A DNA stretch of 64,000 nt. Source: Apostichopus japonicus (lineage: Eukaryota; Echinodermata; Holothuroidea; Aspidochirotida; Stichopodidae). The notes beneath the pieces were generated by a model, which ran no database searches, had not been told where the DNA came from, and saw only the letters and a list, made by a program, of their open reading frames with translations. The number at the start of each line of letters is the position of its first letter. Within the stretch, counting starts at the first letter, position 1. Positions 21,783 to 32,856 of the stretch are shown one piece after another. The translations under genes and the position numbers were made by a program. Location of the stretch: NCBI RefSeq assembly GCF_037975245.1, contig NC_092577.1, positions 15,514,013 through 15,578,012 of the forward strand, written 5' to 3'.

Positions 21783-22118
21783 TTTGTATTACTATAGGCC
21801 TACGCAGCATTATTTGCTCATGTTTTTCTTCCAATAAGAATACTTTGTATATTTTGCCTAGGCTACATAATTGATAATGACATGCTGTTACTTCCTAGCA
21901 TTCTTTCCTTGTACAGTATATACCAATTAATATACACTCATTATACTAACTAATAAACAAATCGAGCACATTGTACAATAACTCTAGGCCATTCAAACTA
22001 GAGTTGGGTTTCTCCACCCCCAGCTTTATATAACTTTTGAATAATATGATACAACTTTTGCAAGTATTGTACATAGGACTATAGTGGTAATACTACTAGT
22101 TCTATTCTATAGCCTTTG

Positions 22119-22216
22119 AACTACAAAGGCTAGAATAATAGGACTAGTACAACAACTAGGCCTACGGTAAACTACAAAGGCTAGAATAATAGGACTAGTA
22201 CAACAACTAGGCCTAC
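22119..22216. repeat. 51-bp tandem duplication
   Basis: AACTACAAAGGCTAGAATAA... to ACTAGGCCTAC occurs at 22119 and again at 22170. The two units are identical over about 47 bp, implying a recent duplication. Confidence 0.85.
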
Positions 22217-23757
22217 AGTACTTGCTGCTAGACCTACCACATATTATTATTAAATAGCCTACACAGGATCGATTAAAAGTGCCTTACCTAGTCTAAAGCC
22301 TAGGCTAAAATTCATGTCAAATTACCGAGTTCTCGACAGGGTATGGTACATACTCGTCGTGAATAGCTGTATACCACTGAAAATACGGCCTATTAATAAC
22401 CCATTGATATAAGGCCTAAACTCACGAGCTTATTTGACCGTGTGTTTGTCTCTAGCTTAGACACGTTAGGCCTACTAACTGTGTAACATAAATCTAAACA
22501 TAAATCTGATCGCGTACAAAAGCCTAGCCAGACTTTAGAGGCTCAACGTGACCTAGAATAATTCAGCTTGACTCGCTGATTTAAGCAGGAAAGTTACTAC
22601 ATGCGACACACAACGTATGTAGACTGTATCCTTTCAGTACGCCTAATCTATGTCAAACCGAAATGCGTACTCGCATGTTTGAATGTATCACCAATTATGC
22701 AAAATTCACTACTGTTCTCGGTAAAAAAAATAACCTTTAAACTGGACTAACACATTACCAGCACAACACTGAAGTACGTCAATGTGGGAGATGCACGCAA
22801 GGTACGTGCAAAATGCGATCTGCTTTGAAAAGAAATGGAACTGACCAGAGCACGCTTCGATATTTCGGCTACATTTCTGTCAAACGAACCATTGGATTCG
22901 TAATCTATGTTGAAACGAGTTATGCTATAGTCCAAAATATGGTCATCTATTTTTACTTATTGGGCTCAGTACGTGAACTGACTGTAAACAGTTCAACACA
23001 AGTGAATATGCTAAAACTGTAGTAATGTTCTACCTTGAAGGCAGCCAACTGAGCACAGTTCATTTTTTTCAAAAAGAATTGGGACAAACTGCCTAAAAGG
23101 CATACACCATTTTTTCCTTCTAGAAGTAGGACTTTCCCGTTTAAGGGTTGTAATTTGTAGCCGCTTTCAGCCACCCTTGACTGTGGAATGGGACTTGCCT
23201 TAATGTGAAAAGTTCCCTCCTGCACTCACACCTTGAAAAATAACATTCATAGAAACAGTATTGCTTGCAAAGGTTGTAAAGTTAAAACTCCCCTTTATTT
23301 AACGAATAATTTGGCAATCAACAAATGCTAACTGAATTTCTGTTACTAAAATATACATTTTAACATTCGAAACCATAAGATAAAGAAGCTAAAATAGTGA
23401 AGAAAGGCTTATTTAAAATGGACATGGTATATATACATATATGATGCATTACACTTATTACTTATCTAATAGACTGAAGGATACTGGTGAACAATTTGCA
23501 ATTGGGATTTGGTTTTCAACAAGTAATACAGAAACAAGGCAAATTTTTGAAACAACTTCACACAATCATTTTAAGCATTGTAATCAGGTGTCCCTTTTTG
23601 TGTATCGGTTCCTTCTCTCCAATAGGGTCTTTGATGGGGACGTGATTGTCCTTCCTGATCCTTTTTTCTACAAAACTAAACTAAACATTCACCACCTAAT
23701 CTATACTGTATGTACTGTAACTGTTCCAAACTTGGTTTATCTCCCTGATAGCTCATC
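22217..23757. other. Non-coding stretch upstream of the transposase gene
   Basis: No recognised coding sequence. Promoter and leader of the transposase gene should lie here, but I see no defining element. Confidence 0.3.
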
Positions 23758-25805
23758 ATGGATCATGGTCCACAATCTTATCGCACCAAGAGAAGAAAAA
23801 TCAATGATGAAGTGTTAAACTACATACAAACAATATCAGATGAATCTTGCGGGCAAAATAATTTCTCTGGACCAACAGATAACACCAGGAAGGACAATGA
23901 TAAATCTTTACATATCAAGGAAAAAAGGAGCCAACTGCAGCAGTTGCACCAACTGGAACAGTTGTCTGAAAATGATGTTGCTGATGGTGTTGACAGTGAT
24001 TTGTTCCAGACCTTTCACTCAGATGTTGATGAACTATATTCTGACTCAGATGGTGAAATTGATGGAAGTGATGAAATAAATTCCACACTGAAAATTGAGC
24101 TTGGGCAATGGGCCTCAAAGTATAATATTTCCCATGCTTCACTCTCTGAGCTCCTTGTCATTCTTCAAAATGACCATCCTGACCTTCCAAAAGACCCTAG
24201 AACTTTACTAGGCACGCAAACCAAAGTGGACACAACAATTGTCTCAGGAGGTGAATATTACCATGTTGGGATTGAGAATGGAATTACCTCTATTCTGAAC
24301 TCAAGACAAAAGTCCCTAAGTAGTAAATACAAAACAATAACGTTGCATGTAAACATTGATGGTTTACCTCTATTCAAAAGCTCAAACTCGCAGTTTTGGC
24401 CCATATTAGGTATGATCACTGCATGTGAGAGAAAGTGATTGGCTTGTGATTGGCTTTTGTGATTGGCTTGTACTATGGGAAAAGGAAACCAACTGATTTG
24501 GAATTTTTGAATGAATTTGTAGCAGACTACCAAAATGTTGAGCAAAATGGTATTCAAGTTCAGGGAGAAAAGCTTACAGTGGTTATGACAGCAATCATAT
24601 GTGATGCCCCTGCAAGAGCCATGGTCAAAAACATCAAGGGTCATAGTGGCTACTCCGGCTGTGAAAGATGTGTTCAGAGAGGCGTGTACATCAACAAAGT
24701 AACTTTCCCAGAAACAGAAGCAGATCATCGCACTGACCAGTCATTTAGAAATATGCTAGATGAAAATCATCATCTAGGGGAAACTCCACTATCCCAACTT
24801 TCATTGGGTATGGTATCCAACTTCCCTTTAGACTACATGCACCTAGTATGTTTGGGAGTGACACGCAGACTGGTAAAGCTTTGGTTGAAAGGTCCACTAA
24901 AGACAAGACAGAGCCCTCAACTTATCAGAGAAATTTCTGCAAAATTGCAATCGTTGAATGGTGCTCTACCACGTGAATTTGCTCGCCAACCTCGATCTCT
25001 GAATGAGTTTGAACGGTGGAAAGCCACAGAGCTTCGGCAATTTCTTTTGTACACCGGTCCAGTTGTTCTTTACAGAATCATTCCAAAGCCATTTTATGAA
25101 AATTTCATGCTTTTATCTGTTGCTATGTTTATACATTTGAGTCCATTCAACTGTAGCAGTTACTCTCAGCTTGGTCACCAGTTAATTGTTACTTTCATCA
25201 AGCACTATGCAACTCTCTATGGCAATGACATGATTACATACAATGTACATGGACTTGTGCATTTGAAAGAGGATGTACAACAATATGGTGCATTGGACAA
25301 TGTATCCTGTTTCCCTTTCGAAAGTTATTTGGGACAGATAAAACGAATGGTTAGGAATGCAAATTACCCCTTACAACAAGTTATTCGACGTCTTTCTGAA
25401 AACCATGTAGCATTTCCTACTAAGAGCAAAGAACTTTTTGAGCAGCCTCACAATGGTGGACAGATTCCTGAGACCATGGTAACTTCCTGACAATACAAAG
25501 TACTCAACCTTCAAGATTGCACTATCAAAATATCTATGGGGGACAACTGTGTTAAAATTGGTGAAGAAATTGTTCTTGCCAGAAACTTCTTTGTCAGCGA
25601 TGGCAGCAAGTTCATCTTATATGAAAAGTTTTGTCACAAAGAAAATTTTTTCACATATCCACTGGATTCCACCAAACTTGGCATATTCAAGATCAAATTA
25701 CTCAGTGGGAAACTAGAGTATGCTCCAATCTCAAGTATCCTGGAAAAATATGTTCTTATTCCTCGGAAGAAAAGCTTTGTGGTAGTGCCACTCCTCCATT
25801 TTTGA
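23758..25805 (+). pseudogene. Transposase of tnp2/Transposase_21 (CACTA-like) type, two breaks
   Basis: About 674 codons in three pieces: 23758-24435, 24456-25487 and 25491-25805. Motifs, in the order known for the animal relatives of plant tnp2: LPKDPRTLLGTQT, a YHVGIENGI block, LHVNIDGLPLFKSSNSQFWP, GLYYGKRKPTDLEFLNEFV, ICDAPARAMVKNIKGHSGYS followed by the zinc-like CERC, FPLDYMHLVCLGVTRRL, YNVHGLVHLKEDV, FPFESYLGQIKRMVRN, and a C-terminal FFTYPLDSTKLGIF...VVPLLHF. DYMH and FESYLGQIKRMVRN correspond to the DxMH and FERY..LK.YVRN blocks of Transposase_21/DUF4218. The enzyme should cut the element's ends. Breaks: triplication of a GTGATTGGCT unit at 24435-24470 shifts the frame, and TGA at 25488-25490 interrupts the C-terminal part. 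It therefore no longer encodes a full transposase here. Confidence 0.82.
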
Positions 25806-25859
25806 ATTTGTACCGTACCTGATCATGGCTATTCATTATCATCATTACTGTCTTTCAGC

Positions 25860-28800
25860 ATGTCTGATACTCAAACTTTCTTGGTTGTTGCCTTTGCTGG
25901 TGAAGACGGTGTAGGAGTCATTCCATCGCAATGGAGAACTGGCGAAAGAGAATGCTTCTGGCCACCATATAAATCTTCTACAAGGTTTGAGAAGGCAGTC
26001 AAGTCAGTGGAAGCCCCGCAAGCATCTTGGACGAGACATACCATTCGGGTTCTGTCAACAACAGGTATTGTAAACACAATTAATTCAAATGAAAGTGTAA
26101 AATGATTTGCAATAACAATGTTTCTTTCAATAACATTATGCTTTGTGGTTACTTTGATGGATCAAGGTGCTACAAAGACCACAGTATCTCACTGTATAGT
26201 GTTGTAAATCTCCACGACGTAAATGTTGAAACTGAGAAAAGTGTATCTGTACATGTGTGTTCTGTACGAGATTAAAACCTTTCATTTACAGATAGGACCA
26301 TACCACTGTATAGTGTACAGTAGTTTACTAGTTCATCACAATTGCCCACTATCAAGATTTTTTTTCAATTGTTTCATTTCTTCAGGTTCCTATGCACGGG
26401 CAATGATCTTATTGACAAGGGCTGAGGAGACTTCAGACTTAGCTACTGAAAATGAAGATGAGAGGCCATCAAAGCGCAGGAAGTTGTAAGTGTCCAATAT
26501 ATAAATATGCTAATGTTCGATTTAAATAAACCAAGCAAAACTGCTACAAAAATAAATGCAGGTTATACTGTACATTCCAAAATTACCATCACTGATCTTT
26601 CTCATAGAGATGCTGACAGTGAACATACAGTACAGTCTCACTCAAACAACTTAAACCAAAAGTGCCATCCTTACTGACTTAACAAGTATGAAACTCAGAA
26701 AGTTCAGTAATATTTTATGAACTCTAGCTCCATATTTAAATTGACCTATAATCAGCTTAAATCATACCGGACATAAAAATCCCATATGTTCAAATCAGAC
26801 ACAATACTCTCAACATGGATGTTATGGTAAAGGCAATATCTGTGATGTACTTACTTTTCATACTCATAGGCAAAATCGCCGGTATGTGTCTTCCTCTGAC
26901 GACACAGAAGAAGAAGCTGAGAATTTCACCCTGCCTCCACCGATTCAGCCATTGGTTCCCCTCACAACGCCATTGACCTCCAATATAAATCCTCAATCAC
27001 AGAGGCAAAATTTTCCTGATGCTGTCGTATCAACAATAAGTGCAAGGCACTCTACCGGGTCTACCCAGTCACTAGCAGGGTCCAGTCGGAACATATCTCC
27101 CATGTCAACACCAGATTTGATTGTTAATGGTGTGTAGTACCGTAAATTTAAACAAAGCATTGTACATGATCTGCATTTGTAAAGGTTCAAGTACTGCTAT
27201 AATGCACATTTCTTTGACCTGCTGACCAAGCCTTGGTGACTGGTAATGTGGCAACCATGCAAACTATTACTCCAGTTACTGTTTACTAAGGCTAAATATT
27301 TCTCTCTTTTTCTTAATTACTGTACTTCTGTGCCAGGGAATGCAATGTATATACAGTACCAGTCTGCTATTCTCACATTGCACTTCCACTTCAAAGTGAC
27401 TACTTTTAACATCTGATGTCTCTTAACAGCAACTCAGAAGAAGATCCTTATGATTTTGGCAGAAATAAAAGCTGAAGTAAGGGACCTGAAGCGCCAAACA
27501 GTTGCAAATTCTCATTTAATTCAATCCCTTAAGACCTCCCATTTGGATTTGGAGGAACTGCCAGATGATGTAAACTTGCCCCTTTCATCTGTTCCACTTC
27601 TGACAGCTCTGGATGAACTTGCCCGGACTGATTTTAATGTGGAGAAACGTTTGGTAATTGCCCATACTTTGTCCTATGTAAGAAGGAAAAATACATACAC
27701 TATATATAAATAAATAGGTTGTATATACTGTATGAAATAAGAACTCACCACTTACTAATATAGCTTAGCAAATAACGAGTGTGCGTCAATTATGAAGTAT
27801 TTAGCAGACTCGTCAACTCTCCCTGTTTCAAATGGAAGCCTACTAAAGAAACCCTGTAGAAAGCGAAGTCAGCTGCTGCAAACTACAACAAGAAACACTG
27901 ATTGGAAGATTCTCTCACTGTATTGCATAAGTAGACTAGGGCCTATACTTATTTAGGAGTATTTATATCATTTCAGTTGAAAATGACCAACCTCCCGATT
28001 TTCCCCTTGTGCTCCCTATTTTTTGGCCATGAAAAATGTTATTCTCCCTATTTTGGGGTCAAACAGGTTGACAGGTCTGATTTAGTAAACCTTGTCAATT
28101 GAGCTACATTAGCCTAGTCATTTACCGAACCTTCCACTATACAGTACTATTGAAAAACCTATACTACAGTAATACATACCTTATCAATGGTAGAACCTTG
28201 AAAATTGTAGTGCCTGCACAGTAAAGTAATCGTTACTCGATAGTAACGGCATGACTTCTTGCATTGTTTTTGCGAAGTCATAGAAGTAGTTGTTGTCGTT
28301 GTACGTATAGACATTATTTTTTTACAACAGGTATTCAAAGTTGGACAGTTCACGATATAATTTGGAGCAATATTACTTTAGACGAATACAGGATGTGGAA
28401 TAAGCTATTGATTTATGGTAGATTGTTGTATCACTCACTGTCTCGTGCACGTTTCTGGTGTAAAATAAGCATGCTGGAAAAAACGTCAAGTTGAAGCTAG
28501 TTGGAGCATAACGCAGTCCTCAGAAAATTCTGGCTTCCATGAAGACTCAAAGATTCACAACTGTTTTCTTCCAGATTTTGACACTGTCGTCAGTAGGTGG
28601 GCAGATCTTGCCTGTAGCAGTAAGAAGGATGCTGCAGGAATTGATCCAAAATAGTGTAGCCAAATGCATTAATTGGACTGGTCAAGGGGAGAAGTTGGCA
28701 TTTAAGGACCTGTTCCTTCGAAAAGTTTTAGAAAGTTCGTACAATTTATTGAATATTTGCTTACTTTACATTATGTACGCCTTACTTTTTGCAAAGCTAT

Positions 28801-29502
28801 TTTCCCGTATCTATTTGCTTTATTGTAACGAGAACGTCCCCGGCATCGCTTTCGATTGATAACGGACAGATCCACGGCCAAGAAAAAATCAGTAGACAAG
28901 TACTTAGGCCTATTATGATATGCATATTAGATAAGGCTATTAGTTGATAATTGTATACCAAGATATCTTCGGCAGAGACTTAATTCATATGTGCTTCACC
29001 TTCAATACTAAGATTATAGCATGCTATAATTTGGGGCCAATACAGAATACCCTAAAGCCCGCAAATGAACTGACGAACGTGCTCCGGTACGTGGGAGCAG
29101 TGAGTTTCCATAACAACTCCCTGCTGCAACATGGGGAGCGAAACTAGTGGCTCACACACTCAGGAAAACTACCTGGAATTTGCTGGTTTATGTGGTTGGA
29201 GTTCATATTAAAAGGACGAAGTTCCCTTTCCTTTAAAATATACACAAACGATGTATTATTATGAAGAACTTACATGCATATTCTCTCAATGTAAGGAACT
29301 AAAAGTTTTTCTTTTTGACTTTCTTCTTTTTTCAACTGTAGAAGCAATTAGGAAAAACCAAGAAACTTCCAACTCCACGGCAGTGGACATTCAAAGGGAG
29401 GTCGTTAAATTTTTTAAAGGAGCCTCTGATAGAGAAGGGGGTCGGAAGGCAAGGCAGCAACGCCACTTCGACGTTCAGTTTGGTAACGAACAGGAGGAAT
29501 AA
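25860..29502 (+). CDS. Six-exon gene with C-terminal DUF4806-type domain, intact
   Basis: Exons 25860-26064, 26386-26485, 26870-27129, 27430-27653, 28575-28734 and 29342-29502 have GT-AG borders and join in phase into 1,110 nt (369 aa) with no stop. Exon 1: an N-terminal module (VVAFAGEDGVGVIPSQW, CFWPPYK) often paired with DUF4806. Exon 2 ends in a basic RPSKRRKL, a likely nuclear signal. Exon 3: Ser/Pro/Thr-rich linker after an acidic patch. Exon 4: short coiled coil (LAEIKAEVRDLKRQ), then ELPDDVNLPLSSV. Exon 5: LSSVGGQILPVAVRRMLQEL and CINWTGQGEKLAFKDL, the DUF4806 core. Exon 6: VVKFFKGASDREGGRKARQQ. An AG acceptor at 25857-25858 lies one base before the ATG, so an upstream leader exon is expected. 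It is not identified. Molecular function is unknown; it is probably nuclear and possibly the element's DNA-binding partner. Confidence 0.85.
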
Positions 29503-30830
29503 CCTTTCGTTATAGCTCTATCCTTCGGCAGTACATGGCTTTTAATTCTGCAGATATATTAAGCTGTTACACTTACATTGTTACACTCTTCATAATTTTC
29601 TTGTATTGCAGAATCTACTATGTTCCTCACGTCAGTTACAGCCATGAATTCATTTCATGCAATTGAAATCTCAATTAGTGCAGTTTAATTTTTAAGATAT
29701 GCAAATGCATGCTTACCAATATGGTCATATATTTTGGCTCATCCTTTTGGTAGTATTTTACATATTTAACCACCAGTCAAGATTTATCACCAGCACGTCC
29801 AATTATTGCATATACTGTACCTCTCCCCTATGATACTTTTTGTAAGAATGTATGGTTGTTATACTGAGTTTTTCCTCACGAGAAATACTCTTTAGTGAGA
29901 GGGAAACACATTCCACTCAGTGTATTTAACGAAACTCTAACTCATAATGAGATGTAAAGGCCAACAATACGAGGTACGGAATGATCATGAAATTCCGAGC
30001 AAAGGATTCAAGTTTTCCAAAGTCCCTGATATTAACGACCTGGTATGAAAAATAACAAGTTGGTGTCCCTGTATTACCAAATAAGTGGTGGCGGGGGGGG
30101 GGGGGGTAGGGAGAGTAACGGTACGTTCCGTTTGTAAAAACATGTTTTCTCATATCATCTGTCCAGACTGAACAGCGTTTCTTCCAATCCGGTTGCAAAG
30201 TCCACATATAAAGTACTGGTTTTGCTTTATTCTTGTTGAAACAGCTTTGTGATGGTCCACAGTATAATTATAAGCAAAAATGGAGGGAACGCCGAACGTA
30301 TTGTTCCTTTCTACACTGTTTCTATTTCGGCGCACGGTGGGCGTCTTCATTTGATATTATGATGGCAAGTGTTTTCATAAATCTGCTTCACTCTTTTCCT
30401 CCATTCTGTGGCTTTATCAAATAATTTAAGTGAATTGTTCATAAATGGCTAAAACATCTGGTAATTAAAGGAAACTGCATTAAATTAATAAATTATGACA
30501 ATGTTATGTCAATGCTCCTTGTCTTATGTTTTTATTAAAATTTTGGTTTCACTTTACTGTCGTTATATCTGGAATACACTTCTAAAAGTTTTGCTGTCCC
30601 CACAGTCTTTCTGGATATTCAATTAATAAAACTTTTCGAAAATGACCCACTTAAATCTACACACATGCAGTGACTAGTTTCCAGCTGGAAATATTTCATC
30701 AACTATTTCATCATCATATTTCATCAACTGTCACAATTTTTAAAATAATCTATTTGACTATTACAGCTGGGTCCCAGTATAAAATTAAAGTATAAATGAA
30801 AAAAAAAAAAACATAATTGAAAGACATCGG
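29503..30830. other. Non-coding right part of the 13.3-kb transposon
   Basis: AT-rich, with a G run at 30092-30107 and an A run near 30799-30811. Holds the 3' UTR of the DUF4806 gene; no further gene is recognised. Confidence 0.35.
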
Positions 30831-31043
30831 CGCTGATTTGCCGGCGGCCCGCCATCCGCCCGCCGTCGGCCCGCCCCCGGCGGGCCTGCTTTGAGCCGCC
30901 GGCGGGCCAGCCTCGAGCCGCCGGCGGCCCGCCGGTGGCCCGGCGGCGTTTCCGCCCGCGGTCCGCCGACTTGCCGTCTGCCAAATCTACGGCGGCCCGC
31001 CGGCGACAGCCGCCGTCGGGCCGACTTCGGCTTGCTTGCTGGG
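30831..31043 (-). repeat. GC-rich right subterminal array and right TIR
   Basis: Composed of GCCGGCGGCCCGCC, GAGCCGCCGGCGGGCC and related words, mirroring the left subterminal block. The last 35 bp (31009-31043) form the right TIR, ending GGCTTGCTTGCTGGG next to the duplicated TA. Confidence 0.8.
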
Positions 31044-31097
31044 TAGTGCCGTTTGGCCGTGACGTTTTGTATCCCGTATGACGGGTCACGTAAAAAG
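31044..31097 (+). mobile_element. LINE C, 3' end (right part)
   Basis: Resumes the LINE 3' UTR at TAGTGCCGTTTGGCCGTGAC and ends GTCACGTAAAAAG, exactly continuing the segment that stops at 17696. Confidence 0.88.
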
Positions 31098-31203
31098 CAC
31101 ACGAACACAAGCTACCACACCCGCCCGGCGGGAAGTAAAGTGATATTAAAAGCTGTAATAGGTGGAGAACGAGAGCGAAACACGTCTGCACTCCACGAAA
31201 GCC
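31098..31203 (-). mobile_element. LINE B1, extreme 5' end (with right TSD of LINE C at 31098-31108)
   Basis: Minus strand starts GTTGGCTTTCGTGGAGTGC, then CAGACGTGTTTCGCTCTC, the 5' motif shared with LINE A1 and B3. It joins across the LINE C insertion to 17485. 31098-31108 duplicates 17475-17485. Confidence 0.8.
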
Positions 31204-32148
31204 AACGCAGATTCCTACCACTATATCCTTCTCAATACACTGATTGTAGTGTTAGTGACTGCTTGCGAGAGTTCTTCGACTGGGAACCTGTTGATGGTGG
31301 CTTGTGTGAAACATGGTCACTTAGAATTTTCTACTTTGTTGTGATTAAAAGGTAAAGCAGATCATTACATTAGGATTAATATAGACCAAATTAGTGTTTT
31401 GTCCTTTAACGGGAAATATTGGTTCCATGAGAACATAAACCTATATGGTCCTGAAAGTGTGTGTGTATGTTTGTTATGCTCTGCTTTAAACACAATATCT
31501 CAAGAAGGGAATATTGGACAGTTCACATATTTGGAAGGTAGGTTTACCACATTGAGTACAAAACAGTGTTGGGGGTCAAAGGCCATGTTATTGATATAAA
31601 CAGGGGTCAAATTGAGAACCTAGTAAACACGATATCTCAGGAAGTGCAGCTTCATCAAAAGTCATGTTTAGTATACATAGGTTTACCATATAAAATGTTA
31701 CAATTTAAATAGATATCTCAAGGGGGGAAGCTTGGGCAGATCTTGTGTTCAGTTGCACATTGCGTACAAGAAGCCTGCCAGTGTAGGACAGCAAGTTTCA
31801 TTGTGAATAATTTGCTAGTCAAATGTTGATGCTTTGTAGAGCTGTTAATAAGAGCAAGTTTATTACACTCTCTAAACAGTATGTCAGATTCATAAAACTT
31901 ACTGTTTATCATTGAAATCATTTTACAGTATGTTTCCTAATATTACAACACTGTTTTATATCCATGTTCTTGATGTTTAGAGGAATGTGTACCAAATGAA
32001 GTTACTAGTAAACCTCAATCAATTTAAAGTTTACTTGAAAAATAAAATGTTTGAACAGAGACCAAAAACGGTGTCACAAATAACTTACAAGAGCCAGTTC
32101 TGATTGAACTTGAAATGGAAAACATAATTCTCTTTTTATACACACAGT
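31204..32148. repeat. Host flank with dispersed repeat at 31480-31740
   Basis: No gene recognised. 31480-31740 contains CTCAAGAAGGGAATATTGGA and further copies of the ATATCTCA word, in reverse orientation to the repeat at 5040-5395. Confidence 0.4.
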
Positions 32149-32320
32149 GGATCCACCAACACCATTGTAGTATCAACTGTATCCATGAATACACCTGATA
32201 TTCTAATGGTGCAGATCGTTCGCCTCAGTCAGTCATCAAGCCAGAAAAATCAGAGAAGTGTTACGGTCAATAAATCTGTAACACTGGGCAGTGTGGAATA
32301 CGAAGCCTTGGGTGTGTTGG
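32149..32320 (+). CDS. Splice-bounded exon, unrecognised
   Basis: CAG acceptor, open frame (GSTNTIVVSTVSMNTPDILM, VQIVRLSQSSSQKNQRSVTV, SVEYEALGVL) and GTATGT donor. The pattern recalls a segment found in uncharacterised multi-exon proteins of aquatic animals, but too weakly to name. It may share a transcript with exons at 33715, 34173 and 34628. Confidence 0.3.
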
Positions 32321-32856
32321 TATGTTTGGATAGTGATTTCATGAAAAAATGCATATTTGCCTGTTTGTGTAACAATTGTCAGCTGAAAAGCAGTAATCAA
32401 TAATATGCAAATTAGGTATGAGTGATCTTGCTGTAAGTGAAGCATGACTTAATAAGACACTAAATAGATGTGATGAATTATGCAGTTTTACATGCACATG
32501 TCTACCAGCTGTCCAGTTTTACCTGGGTTTGTCTGGGTGTGCCTAAACAGGTAATACAACAAGTTTTTATTGTAGGAAATATAAACTGACGACAATACAT
32601 GTGATAATTTTCAATGTAATGAAAAAATTATGTCGTAAGACCTTGGATGGTAAACAAATTAGATGGTAGACAAAGTATGCAAAATTACATTCACATAGAG
32701 AATCGTAAGGTGTTTTGAAGACCATGGAAGTCAGTGGGTTTCATGATTTTAGAAATTGATCTACAAAATAACAATATTATTTTATAATGATCCTGTTCGT
32801 AGTGGCTGATTATGTTTGTATGTGCTTATATGATTTGAAAACGTTATAAAATAACC

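Larger units (their letters stand above)
17697..31043 (+). mobile_element. 13.3-kb two-gene DNA transposon with tnp2-like transposase and DUF4806 gene
   Basis: A 13,347-bp insertion inside the 3' UTR of LINE C. The two halves of the LINE are collinear and abut the element exactly at a duplicated TA (17695-17696 and 31044-31045). Its ends form about 35-bp imperfect inverted repeats (31 of 35 by eye) beginning CCCAGC. GC-rich subterminal repeat arrays lie inside each end (17697-18030; 30831-31043). The interior holds a decayed transposase (23758-25805), an intact spliced DUF4806 gene (25860-29502) and several smaller repeats that arrived later. The transposase family points to the CACTA/CMC group, but TA duplication and CCCAGC termini are not the classic CACTA signature, so the superfamily is left open. 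Confidence 0.85.

Noticed and set aside
23441-23818. 125-codon frame just upstream of the transposase
   Set aside because: It overlaps the transposase start in another frame, has no recognisable domain and is AT-biased, so it is probably chance.
17697-31043. Reading the two GC-rich ends as two independent small MITEs
   Set aside because: The flanking LINE C halves are collinear across the gap, the TA duplication matches, and LINE C's own TSD and LINE B1's 5' UTR also span it. Two separate insertions would not explain this.
30724-31221. Minus-strand open frames of 165 and 107 codons over the right end
   Set aside because: They run through TIR, GC array and LINE 3' UTR; the composition is that of the repeat, not of a protein.
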